The notes: generated by a model not told the origin, from the letters alone. Counted from the stretch's first letter, positions 6,645-13,041 are shown. The stretch: 13,084 nucleotides of DNA from Arthrobacter sp. (GCA_025464925.1 JAODMS010000083.1:1-13084); one strand, 5' to 3'. Numbers and translations are program-made.

Positions 6645-7309
6645 TTGTGCACAACTGTGCGGATAGTTATCCACAATGTTGATAACCGTCCTCTCCAGAG
6701 GACTGGCCGACCGGGCATCCTGGCGGCCTGTGGCCCGCGCAGAGGCCGCCAGGATGCCCGGCGGGACAGTACTCCAACTCTGTAAGTTATTAACAAATGT
6801 GGATTAGCTGTGGATAACTGCGTCGGACGTCCTGCGTATCCGGAAAGACTTCCTCGGGGCGGCGCTGGAGGGGCCAACGGGAATCCGCCGGGACGCGAAA
6901 GAAGTTATCCACATAACAACATCGCAGTACCCACAAGTTATCCACAAGTGGGGATAACCCTGCGGTTCGAGGCCTGGCTGCCTCGTCCGGCGCCGGATCC
7001 CGGGTGTTTCCAGGAAAAGGCACGGAGGAGCGGGTTCGGTACCCTGTGAATAACCTTGTTGACATCGGACAGTTAGGGCGAGGGAACCGTCGGAGTCCGG
7101 GAACCGGTCTCCGCAAGCACAGATAATCCCAGGAAAGTTGTCCACTTAACCACAAGGCGACCCCCAGGAGTTATCCACAATTGTGGAGATCGAGCCAGGC
7201 GTTTGGAAAAGTCTCGGCCATTTTGCCCGCTGTGGCGGTCAGATCCGCCCTTCCCGCAATAACTACAATGCTGTAAGTTACCAACAGTGTGGATAACGTC
7301 TGTGGAAAA
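6645..7309. promoter_or_regulatory. Cluster of DnaA boxes (candidate DnaA-titration or replication-control locus)
   Basis: The gene-free stretch 6604-7514 contains six perfect TTATCCACA 9-mers: 6667-6675 (+), 6809-6817 (-), 6905-6913 (+), 6938-6946 (+), 7171-7179 (+) and 7288-7296 (-). One-mismatch copies are at 6677-6685 (-), 6798-6806 (-), 6949-6957 (-), 7045-7053 (-, TTATTCACA), 7146-7154 (+) and 7301-7309 (-). TTGTCCACT at 7138-7146 and TTGTGCACA at 6645-6653 are each one base from the actinobacterial form TTGTCCACA. TTATCCACA is the classic DnaA binding site. There is no dnaA, dnaN or AT-rich unwinding region, so this is not the origin itself. DnaA-box clusters outside oriC that limit initiation are known (datA in E. 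coli; H69, H24 and D78 in Streptomyces coelicolor). The function here is inferred. I see nothing in 7319-7514. Confidence 0.85.
6711..6761. repeat. Perfect 19-bp inverted repeat inside the DnaA-box cluster
   Basis: The arm at 6711-6729 is exactly complementary to 6743-6761, with a 13-nt loop at 6730-6742. It is very GC-rich and has no T-run on either side, so a simple intrinsic terminator is not obvious. It could still end tag transcription (the stop is 107 bp upstream), insulate the boxes from read-through, or form a cruciform. A smaller dyad, GTCCTCT-CC-AGAGGAC, lies just before it at 6688-6703. Confidence 0.75.
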
Positions 7310-7514
7310 CCCGGACTTTAGCACAGGCCCGGCTCCTCACCGGAACGTACTCGGGGTTCGCCGGAGCGACCGCGGAGTCGTCCAGCGTGCAGGAAACCCC
7401 CAGCATGTGTGAAAAAGGTGCAGGAGATCGGCTCGGGCGTGGCGGGGGCGCTACCAGCCTCAATAGATCCAGGCGGGCTAAGGGGATGGGATCCAGCGGA
7501 ACCGGCAGGCCTGT

Positions 7515-8378
7515 TTAGGCGCTTGCCATCCGGAAGGCCGAGACTACGAGCAGCAGTGCCAAGATCAAGGCCAGGCCGCAGGCCTGCAACAGGCCTTGCC
7601 GCCGGCCACGGGGAGTGTAGGCAAGAACGGCAGCACACAGGCCTCCCGTGACCAGGCCGCCAAGGTGGGCCTGCCAGGCGATCTGGGGGACCAGGAAGCC
7701 GATGGCGCCGTTGATCGCGATCAGCACCCATAGCTGCCTCGTTTCCCCGCCGCGGTGCCGCTGGACTACCAGCATGGCGCCGAAGAGGCCGAAGACGGCG
7801 CCGGAGGCTCCCACGACACCCACTGGACCCTCCGCGGGATAGACAGGGGTCAGCAGTAGGAAGCCAACCGAGCCGCCGAAGGCTGACAGCAGATAAACGG
7901 CAAGGAACCGGATCCGGCCCAGCAGCGGCTCGAGCGCCTGACCGAAGATCCAGAGGGTGTACATGTTCAGAACGATATGGAGCAGGAAGCCTTGGGAGTG
8001 AAGGAAGGCCGAAGTGAGCATCCGCCACGGTTCGACGTCCGTGAAGACAGGCGCATAGGCGAGTTCCTGGTAGATCCCGTCGTTGGGGACCAGCCATTGC
8101 AACACATAGACGAGGGCGCACAGCCCGATGATGATGAAGGTGACCAGCGGTTTCCCGGCTGCCACGGCGCCGCCGTAGACGGTCTTGATGCCCGGCGTCG
8201 TACGTTTTGTTTCATTGACACAGTCAACGCATTGGAATCCGACGGCGGCCGCCCGCTGGCAGTCGGGGCACGCGGGGCGCCCGCAGCGCTGACAGCGCAC
8301 GTAGGCGGGCCGATCCGGGTGCCGGGGGCATACCGGGATCTGCGCGGACGGCTCTGCCGCCGGAATTCCGTAGCTCAT
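7515..8378 (-). CDS. Rhomboid family intramembrane serine protease with N-terminal zinc finger
   Basis: This is a 287-residue membrane protease expected to cut substrates within or near the bilayer. The N-terminus has a B-box-like cysteine/histidine cluster: Cys17, His20, Cys29, Cys32, Cys37, Cys40, Cys50 and Cys53. The rhomboid core follows from about residue 77, with several membrane helices. The catalytic dyad is Ser192 in GASGAVFG and His238 in AWQAHLGG, and HIVLNMYTLW carries His134 and Asn138. The zinc-finger fusion is common in actinobacterial rhomboids and may recruit substrates or partners. ATG 8378 lies 7 nt after the ppiA stop and lacks a good SD of its own, so translation is likely coupled to ppiA. 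Substrates are unknown. Confidence 0.95.
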   Translation of the reverse strand: MSYGIPAAEPSAQIPVCPRHPDRPAYVRCQRCGRPACPDCQRAAAVGFQCVDCVNETKRTTPGIKTVYGGAVAAGKPLVTFIIIGLCALVYVLQWLVPNDGIYQELAYAPVFTDVEPWRMLTSAFLHSQGFLLHIVLNMYTLWIFGQALEPLLGRIRFLAVYLLSAFGGSVGFLLLTPVYPAEGPVGVVGASGAVFGLFGAMLVVQRHRGGETRQLWVLIAINGAIGFLVPQIAWQAHLGGLVTGGLCAAVLAYTPRGRRQGLLQACGLALILALLLVVSAFRMASA

Positions 8379-8385
8379 GCCTGGG

Positions 8386-8931
8386 CTAGAGCTTTTCTAC
8401 ATCAATGCTGTTGATGGTGACGTCCTTGACCGGGCGGTCGCCCGCTCCGGTGCGGACACCCTCGATGGCATCGACGACCTTCCTGGATTCCTCGTCGGCC
8501 ACCTCGCCGAAGATGCTGTGCTTGCCCTGCAGCCAGCCGGTGGGAATGGTGGTGATGAAGAACTGGGATCCGTTGGTGCCGCGGCCCATCTGGACGCCAG
8601 CGTTGGCCATGGCCAGCTTGTAGGGCTCGTTGAAGTTGAGCTCCGGGTGGATCTCATCGTCGAACTTGTAGCCCGGTCCGCCCACACCGCGGCCCAGCGG
8701 GTCCCCGGCCTGGATCATGAAATCCTTAATGATGCGGTGGAAAATCGTGCCGTCGTAGAGCGGCGTGCCGGTCTTGTCCTCGCCGGTTTCCGGGTGGGTC
8801 CAGGCCTGCTCGCCGGTGGCCAGCCCGACGAAGTTCTGAACGGTCTTGGGCGCGTGGTTGCCGAAGAGATTAACGACGATATCGCCGAGGCTCGTGTGGA
8901 TGGTGGCTTTTGCGGTTGCGGTTGCAGTCAT
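8386..8931 (-). CDS. ppiA: Cyclophilin-type peptidyl-prolyl cis-trans isomerase
   Basis: This 181-residue cyclophilin catalyses isomerisation of proline peptide bonds in the cytoplasm, since no signal peptide is visible. Active-site residues match human cyclophilin A: Arg66 in FHRII, Phe71-Met72-Gln74 in FMIQAGD, the NGSQFFIT strand (120-127), Trp133 and His138 in WLQGKHSIFGEV. Start ATG 8931 gives the typical short N-terminus before IHTSLGDIVV. A GTG at 8958 would add nine residues that are unlike the family. GGAAGAA lies upstream but is rather far away. The gene is first in an operon with the rhomboid protease and diverges from the repeat protein at 9087. M. tuberculosis has ppiA at the equivalent place between gyrA and crgA. 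Confidence 0.96.
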   Translation of the reverse strand: MTATATAKATIHTSLGDIVVNLFGNHAPKTVQNFVGLATGEQAWTHPETGEDKTGTPLYDGTIFHRIIKDFMIQAGDPLGRGVGGPGYKFDDEIHPELNFNEPYKLAMANAGVQMGRGTNGSQFFITTIPTGWLQGKHSIFGEVADEESRKVVDAIEGVRTGAGDRPVKDVTINSIDVEKL

Positions 8932-9086
8932 AGCGCTTATTCTTCCATGAGGGGCCACAGCGTCCAGTGCCCCACAGTCAGTTCCGCGCTGGGTGAAATC
9001 CGCCGGAATTCGGCCAGAAGAATGGCCGGTGAGGTCTGGGACACGTAGGCTAACTGCAGAACCGTTCCATTAATCGGGAGGTAGTT

Positions 9087-10073
9087 GTGAAGAAAACAGA
9101 TCAAATTGTTCGTGAACTGGAGCAGTCAGTGAGCACCGGTGTAGAGAACGCCAAGGACTGGGCAGCCCCGCGGGTTGAAGCAGCAGTCAGCTGGGCTGTT
9201 CCGCGTCTGCAGCATGGCCTTGATAGCGCTTCTCCCAAGATTCAGGAAGGGCTCAAGTCCGCGGCCCACAACCTGGCGGACGGCGTTGCCACGGTGACCC
9301 CCCGCCTCCAGGACGGTCTGGCGCAGCTGGCACCGAAGATCCACGATGCGGTTGAGGGCGCGACCCCGCGCCTCCAGGTGGCCCTGGACAGGGCCACGCC
9401 GGCTATCGCCAGCGCCCGCGACCGGGTCGTCGTCGAGTACATTCCCAGGCTCTCGGACCAGATCGGCTACGCGTCCGACGCCGTGCACCGCACCTTGGAG
9501 GGCGCTCCGGCCCACGTCGACGCCGTTGCCCAGAAGCTCGGCGACGTGGGAATCATCCACGCCGTCCAGGAGCAGACGAGGTTGGCCGGCGGCCCGATGA
9601 AGTTTGCTGCAACCGGGGCAGGCAAGGCAGCCGGCAAAGAGTTGGCCAAGCCGCAGCAGCCCCAGCACCGCGGATTGCTGATCCTCGGCGTCGTCGCAGC
9701 AGCCGTCGCCGCCGGTGTTGCCGCGTGGAAGGCATCCAAGCCGATCGAAGACCCGTGGAAGACTCCCGCGCCGGTAACGCCCGCGCCCGTGCCCGCGGCC
9801 GCCGTCAAGGACTTCAAGGACGGGATCGAGGACACGGCGGACGAGACCGGTGCCGCAACTGTTACCGCCGCGGACGGTTCAGCGGCTGTCTCCGCCGATG
9901 TTGCCGGTTCCGGAAAGGACGACGCCAAGGATGCGGCTGACACGAGCAAGGAGGCCACCGTGAAGGTAGCCACCGATGCCAAGACCGCCGTGCGGAACAT
10001 CGCCGCGAGCCGCAACAACGGGGACACTGTTGGTGGGGATAAAGGCCAGGCGGACAAGTCCACCGGCCAGTAA
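9087..10073 (+). CDS. Membrane-anchored protein with tandem 11-residue amphipathic repeats
   Basis: This is a 328-residue protein of unknown function. Residues 26-113 divide into eight ungapped 11-residue units of the form (A/V)xP(R/K)(L/I)QxGLxx, for example AVPRLQHGLDS, ASPKIQEGLKS and VTPRLQDGLAQ; residues 15-25 may be a ninth. Such 11-mers form long amphipathic helices that lie on membranes, as in apolipoproteins and synuclein. A hydrophobic helix follows at about 195-212 (GLLILGVVAAAVAAGVAAW), then a low-complexity Ala/Asp/Lys/Thr tail. Start GTG 9087 has GGGAGG at 9077-9082. Streptomyces carries a protein of similar design beside ppi (DUF5324, from memory), so this is probably its counterpart. 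Divergence from ppiA and the shared membrane theme suggest an envelope role, which is inference. A strong terminator follows. Confidence 0.88.
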   Translation: MKKTDQIVRELEQSVSTGVENAKDWAAPRVEAAVSWAVPRLQHGLDSASPKIQEGLKSAAHNLADGVATVTPRLQDGLAQLAPKIHDAVEGATPRLQVALDRATPAIASARDRVVVEYIPRLSDQIGYASDAVHRTLEGAPAHVDAVAQKLGDVGIIHAVQEQTRLAGGPMKFAATGAGKAAGKELAKPQQPQHRGLLILGVVAAAVAAGVAAWKASKPIEDPWKTPAPVTPAPVPAAAVKDFKDGIEDTADETGAATVTAADGSAAVSADVAGSGKDDAKDAADTSKEATVKVATDAKTAVRNIAASRNNGDTVGGDKGQADKSTGQ

Positions 10074-10103
10074 GTTTTGGTAAGCCGCCCGTGGGCAGCT
10101 GAG

Positions 10104-10146
10104 CAAGCGAGGGATTCCGCCAGGGGCGGAATCCCTCGCTTGTTTT
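10104..10146 (+). terminator. Strong intrinsic terminator after the 11-mer repeat protein
   Basis: A perfect 18-bp stem (10104-10121 pairs with 10125-10142) has a 3-nt AGG loop and is followed by TTTT at 10143-10146. It starts 30 bp after the stop codon. Confidence 0.92.
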
Positions 10147-10178
10147 CCGGTTCTTTGGCCCGGGTGTGCGGCCCCGGC

Positions 10179-10205
10179 TTGAAACAACGGGCTTGATGCT
10201 AAATT
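10179..10205 (+). promoter_or_regulatory. Possible promoter for a leaderless glycosyltransferase transcript
   Basis: TTGAAA at 10179-10184 and TAAATT at 10200-10205 resemble -35 and -10 boxes, although the 15-nt spacer is short. The expected start of transcription (about 10212) falls on the start codon of the next gene, which has no usable SD spacing. Confidence 0.3.
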
Positions 10206-10209
10206 TGAG

Positions 10210-11088
10210 GTGATGTCACCTGATAGATCCACCGAAAATACCTTAAGCGTTGCTGCGCTGCCCCCGGCTGTATCTATAGTCATCCCTGCATACAACGAGG
10301 AAAGTGTTATCCGGCAGTGCTTGATCGCCGCCGTATACCAGTCCGTCCCTGCCCACGAGATCATCGTGGTGGACAACATGTCCACGGACCGCACCGCGGA
10401 AATCGTGCGCCAGATGCAGTTGGAGTATCCGGAAAGTCCCATCATCCGGCTCAGCCAGGACGGAAGCCAGGGGCTCATCGCGACCCGCAACTTCGGCCTG
10501 GACCACGCCACGGGCGATATCCTCGGCCGGATCGACGCCGACTCTGTGCTGGAACCGGACTGGGTCGAACAGGTCCAGGAGGCGTTCGGGGACGCGTCTG
10601 TCCATGCCGCCACGGGACCGGTGGTCTATTACGACATGCCGATGCGTCGATTCGGTCTCAAAGCCGACGACAAAATGCGCCAGCTGATGCTCAAGCTCGC
10701 AAAGCACCAGTACCACTTCCTCTTCGGTTCGAATATGGCGCTGCGCCGCTCCGCATGGGAAATCATCCGTGCGGAGACCTGCTTGGATGAAGAGGACCAG
10801 ATGCATGAGGACATCGATCTGTCCCTTCACCTGGCCGACCACGAACTCCGGATCCAGTACTGGCCCCAGATGGTTTCCGGGATGTCGGCACGACGCCTCG
10901 AAGACTCACCCCGGGATTACCGCTACTACGTGACGCGCTTCGACCGCACCTACAAGGCTCACAACGTGAAGAAAATGGCGCTGAAGGCCCCGATGGTCGT
11001 TTTCTTCTCCGTGTACTTCCCGGCGAAGCTGCTCCGCGCCATCCACACGGTCAACACGGCCCAGCCCGTCCGCCGCGGCGGCCAGTAG
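10210..11088 (+). CDS. Family 2 glycosyltransferase
   Basis: This 292-residue GT-A fold enzyme transfers a sugar from a nucleotide-sugar donor; acceptor and product are unknown. The N-terminal strand VSIVIPAYNEE (21-31), Asp55 in VVDNMSTD, the metal-binding DAD motif at 109-111 and the acidic pair Glu200-Asp201 (MHEDIDLSLHL) are all present. NMALRRSAW (175-183) is the usual motif before the catalytic acidic loop. The C-terminus has at most one weak hydrophobic segment (about 260-277), so the enzyme is cytoplasmic or membrane-associated. The first possible starts are GTG 10210 and ATG 10213. GAGG directly abuts them, too close for normal SD use, so the message may be leaderless. It stands alone between a terminator and a convergent transporter gene, so the neighbours do not tell its pathway. 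Confidence 0.9.
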   Translation: MMSPDRSTENTLSVAALPPAVSIVIPAYNEESVIRQCLIAAVYQSVPAHEIIVVDNMSTDRTAEIVRQMQLEYPESPIIRLSQDGSQGLIATRNFGLDHATGDILGRIDADSVLEPDWVEQVQEAFGDASVHAATGPVVYYDMPMRRFGLKADDKMRQLMLKLAKHQYHFLFGSNMALRRSAWEIIRAETCLDEEDQMHEDIDLSLHLADHELRIQYWPQMVSGMSARRLEDSPRDYRYYVTRFDRTYKAHNVKKMALKAPMVVFFSVYFPAKLLRAIHTVNTAQPVRRGGQ

Positions 11089-11122
11089 CAGCTACGGCCC
11101 GACGTCGCCGGCGGATCCAGCG

Positions 11123-12037
11123 TCAGTCGGTGCCCAGTTCCGCCAGCCGCGCGGTGCTTCTCCGGACGGACCGTGAGCTCCGCTGCCCCAGGACGACGAC
11201 GGCGAGCCCCACCAGGATCATCCCCAGCCCCGCGTAAGTTCCGGCAGGCAGGGTTTCGGACAAAAATGCGGCAGCCAGCAGCGCCGCACCGGGGATCTCC
11301 AGCAGGATGATCATCGACACGAGCAGCGGACTCATCGTGGCCAGCAGGTGGTTGAAGGCCGTGTGTCCCACCAGCTGCGCGCACACGGTGATGGCCAGGA
11401 TGCCCAGCCAGCCTGCGGCGTCGAACCCCGCTAGTGGCTGCCGGTACAGCAGAGCCAGCGCGGCGACCACCGCGGCGCACATGCCGTAGCAGAGGGTCGT
11501 GTAGATGCCGGTACCCATGGTCTGGCGGGCCTTGCCGCCGGCCAGGGTGTAGATCCCAGCCAGGGCGCCGCCGGCCACGGCCAGGAGGTCCCCCAGGAGC
11601 GCATCCGGCGAGGTGCCCATATCGAATCCGGTGATGGCCACGACACCGCCAAAGGCCACACCCAGGCCTACCAGGACCGGCCAGCGGTGTCTGGCTCCGC
11701 GGAACAGCTGGAAGACGGCAATCCAGCCGGACTGCAGGCAGACCAGGGCCGTGGCAGCCGCTACCGAGGTCAGCTGTAGTGAGGTGATAAAGCAGGCGAA
11801 GTGCAGCGCCAAGGCGGTTGCCGCCACCAGTGACCAGCGGAACTCGTTGCCCGTGATACGGGAGAACTGGCCGGGCTGCCGGACCAGCACCGGACTGGCC
11901 ATGACGGCGGCTCCGATCGCGTTGCGCCAGAAGGCAATGGCGAGGGCGCTGACGGAAGTGGCGCCCAGCGTGGCCGCGATCAGCGGCCCCGAGGACGCGA
12001 CACCCAGCACTCCCAGGGCGGCAAGGAAGAAGTTCAC
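11123..12037 (-). CDS. EamA/DMT family transporter
   Basis: This 304-residue membrane protein has the two-fold repeated EamA layout of the drug/metabolite transporter superfamily, about ten hydrophobic helices. A typical start is present (MNFFLAALGVLGVASSGPLI), with FWRNAIGAA at the end of helix 2 and the second repeat from about residue 150 (LLAVAGGALAGIYTLAGGKA). Members export amino acids, metabolites or drugs; the substrate cannot be read from the sequence. The start is GTG 12037, without a clear SD. A weak -10-like TACTAG (12047-12052, minus) would place transcription within a few bases of the GTG, again hinting at a short or absent leader. It converges with the glycosyltransferase (34 bp apart) and diverges from the cupin gene. 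A 391-codon antisense frame across it is a shadow. Confidence 0.9.
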   Translation of the reverse strand: MNFFLAALGVLGVASSGPLIAATLGATSVSALAIAFWRNAIGAAVMASPVLVRQPGQFSRITGNEFRWSLVAATALALHFACFITSLQLTSVAAATALVCLQSGWIAVFQLFRGARHRWPVLVGLGVAFGGVVAITGFDMGTSPDALLGDLLAVAGGALAGIYTLAGGKARQTMGTGIYTTLCYGMCAAVVAALALLYRQPLAGFDAAGWLGILAITVCAQLVGHTAFNHLLATMSPLLVSMIILLEIPGAALLAAAFLSETLPAGTYAGLGMILVGLAVVVLGQRSSRSVRRSTARLAELGTD

Positions 12038-12086
12038 GGTCCAACACTAGTAGGACCAAAGGCGGCTGAGGCTGACGCCTGTGTGC

Positions 12087-12115
12087 TTGACCGTGGCATA
12101 TGGCGGTGACAGTCT
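12087..12115 (+). promoter_or_regulatory. Possible promoter of the cupin gene
   Basis: TTGACC (12087-12092) is a good -35 match. With a 17-nt spacer it faces CAGTCT (12110-12115), a poor -10. TTAAAT at 12115-12120 is an alternative with too long a spacer. Confidence 0.33.
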
Positions 12116-12151
12116 TAAATTGCCGTCTCATCATCGAAGAAGGAGACCATC

Positions 12152-12520
12152 ATGGCTGCGATCATCCGTAAGAGCCTGGACCATCCGGAGGAGACACGTC
12201 CCGTGGCCGATGGGATGGGTCAGGTGGACCTCGTCAATCTCGACGCCGGCGCCGTGGGACGCGCCACGTTCCTGCCCGGCTGGAAGTGGTCCGACCACGT
12301 CAAGCCGATCGCCAAGACGGACAGCTGCATGGCAAGCCATGTCGGCTACACGGTGTCGGGGCGGCTGAAGGTCGTCATGGACAACGGCGAAGAGAGCGAA
12401 TTCGGCCCTGGCGACTTCGGCGTCATCCCGCCCGGGCACGATGCCTGGGTGCTCGGCGACGAGCCCTACGTGTTTGTCGACTGGCAGGGCATGGAGGACT
12501 ACGCCAAACCCAAGGACTAA
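12152..12520 (+). CDS. Small cupin-domain protein
   Basis: This 122-residue single-domain beta-barrel protein matches the cupin fold. Motif 1 covers the CMASHVGYTVSGRLKVVMDNGEE region, with His63 and a later Glu available as metal ligands. Motif 2 is GPGDFGVIPPGHDAWVLGDEP, with His95. An aromatic PGWKWSDHVKPI segment lies before motif 1. Small cupins of this kind bind a metal or small ligand and may be enzymes or sensors; the specific role is unknown. Start ATG 12152 has AAGGAG at 12139-12144, 7 nt upstream. It is monocistronic: divergent from the EamA transporter and convergent with tRNA-Ala. It could act with the neighbouring transporter, but nothing in the sequence shows this. Confidence 0.9.
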   Translation: MAAIIRKSLDHPEETRPVADGMGQVDLVNLDAGAVGRATFLPGWKWSDHVKPIAKTDSCMASHVGYTVSGRLKVVMDNGEESEFGPGDFGVIPPGHDAWVLGDEPYVFVDWQGMEDYAKPKD

Positions 12521-12594
12521 ACCCCGGTCCGCGGCGCCGCGTTCTTCTTCTTGTCCCGGACGGCTTGGGCTGGCCTTGCAGGAGCCGGACATGC

Positions 12595-12630
12595 AAAAGG
12601 CCCCGGGCTGCGTTTCCGCATTCCGGGGCC
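12595..12630 (-). terminator. Intrinsic terminator of tRNA-Ala
   Basis: GGCCCCGG (12599-12606) pairs with CCGGGGCC (12623-12630), extended by a G-U pair and an inner 4-bp stem with a 4-nt loop. On the minus strand it is followed directly by UUUU (12598-12595). It sits 8 bp after the encoded CCA of the tRNA and could also stop cupin transcripts from the other side. Confidence 0.8.
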
Positions 12631-12637
12631 ATCCTTA

Positions 12638-12713
12638 TGGTGGAGGCACGGGGACTCGAACCCCGAACCCCCTGCTTGCAAAGCAGGTGCGCTACCAATT
12701 GCGCCATGCCCCC
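12638..12713 (-). tRNA. tRNA-Ala(TGC)
   Basis: All four arms fold. The acceptor GGGGGCA pairs with TGCCTCC and includes the G3-U70 wobble that marks alanine tRNAs. The anticodon stem CCTGC/GCAGG holds loop TTTGCAA with anticodon TGC (complement of 12678-12680). The T arm contains GGTTCGAGTCC. Discriminator A is at 12641, and CCA is encoded in the DNA at 12640-12638. The mature body is 73 nt plus CCA. It lies near tRNA-Ile, the usual pair downstream of gyrA in actinobacteria. Confidence 0.97.
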
Positions 12714-12731
12714 ATAAGAAGCAACCCGACA

Positions 12732-12737
12732 ATCATA
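12732..12737 (-). promoter_or_regulatory. -10 element of the tRNA-Ala promoter
   Basis: TATGAT on the minus strand (12737-12732) is one base from TATAAT. It would start transcription about 12 nt before the tRNA. No good -35 is seen at 17-18 bp upstream. Read-through from the upstream genes is also possible. Confidence 0.5.
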
Positions 12738-12785
12738 TCCTAGTTCCGGAGAGCTGATTTCCAGCTTCCGGACCGCGAATCCGTG

Positions 12786-12902
12786 CTAGTCAACCGAGTC
12801 GGTCGACTTGCTCCAGACTGTTTTCCGGGCTTCGGATTCCTGCACTTTCTTGTAGAGCAGGGCGCCTGCGATCGTGGCTGCAACAACCAGCAACTTCTTC
12901 AC
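12786..12902 (-). CDS. DLW-39-like small protein (38 aa)
   Basis: This gene was found by hand in the gap between the two tRNAs. It begins MKKLLVVAATIAGALLYKK and ends VWSKSTDSVD: a short hydrophobic N-terminal helix followed by a charged tail. Length, start and ending match the DLW-39 family of tiny actinobacterial proteins found beside the gyrA-tRNA genes. The name-giving DLW is replaced here by TVW. Start GTG 12902 has GGGG 5 nt upstream. In-frame alternatives are GTG 12908 and ATG 12932, the last giving 48 residues (MSRRHWNGVN plus the rest) and having GGAG 9 nt upstream. Function is unknown; it is probably membrane-associated. Codon-level continuity and exact family resemblance make it a real gene. 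Confidence 0.85.
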   Translation of the reverse strand: MKKLLVVAATIAGALLYKKVQESEARKTVWSKSTDSVD

Positions 12903-12967
12903 ATTCACCCCGTTCCAGTGACGCCTAGACATCACGTGAATCTCCACTTGAACCTGTACAGGTTCCG

Positions 12968-13041
12968 TGGGCGTACCAGGACTTGAACCTGGGACCTCTT
13001 CGTTATCAGCGAAGCGCTCTAACCGCCTGAGCTATACGCCC
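12968..13041 (-). tRNA. tRNA-Ile(GAT)
   Basis: The acceptor GGGCGTA pairs perfectly with TACGCCC, then T8 A9 and a normal D arm (GCTCAGGCGGTTAGAGC). The anticodon stem CTTCG/CGAAG encloses CTGATAA with anticodon GAT (complement of 13005-13007). The T arm has GGTTCAAGTCC. Discriminator A is at 12968, and the next bases are CGG, so CCA must be added after transcription. A TAAAGT at 13072-13067 (minus) could be its -10; the -35 would lie beyond the window edge. Confidence 0.97.

Noticed and set aside
6810..7049. A 79-codon plus-strand frame in the DnaA-box region
   Set aside because: It has no SD and low-complexity, unrelated residues. It is crossed by several DnaA boxes whose conservation explains the sequence better.
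6645..7309. CRISPR array or other spacer-repeat array
   Set aside because: The repeats are 9-mers in both orientations at irregular distances, with no long repeat or uniform spacer.
6604..7514. The region as the chromosomal origin itself
   Set aside because: It is rich in DnaA boxes, but has no dnaA or dnaN beside it and no AT-rich unwinding stretch. Synteny puts oriC beyond the right edge, past gyrA and gyrB.
8932..8958. Upstream GTG start for ppiA
   Set aside because: It adds nine residues (MAPHGRISA) without family support. The ATG at 8931 begins where cyclophilins of this group usually start.
9013..9028. Inverted repeat GGCCA...TGGCC in the ppiA/9087 divergent region as an operator
   Set aside because: The arms are only 5 bp and GC-rich; such pairs are expected by chance in this DNA.
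10959..12134. A 391-codon minus-strand frame overlapping the EamA gene
   Set aside because: It runs in another frame over the transporter and the glycosyltransferase 3' end, with Arg/Pro/Gly-rich nonsense content. The EamA frame has clean membrane helices.
12081..12368. A 95-codon frame overlapping the cupin gene
   Set aside because: It is the wrong frame for the cupin motifs. The ATG at 12152 has a clear SD and encodes the whole domain.
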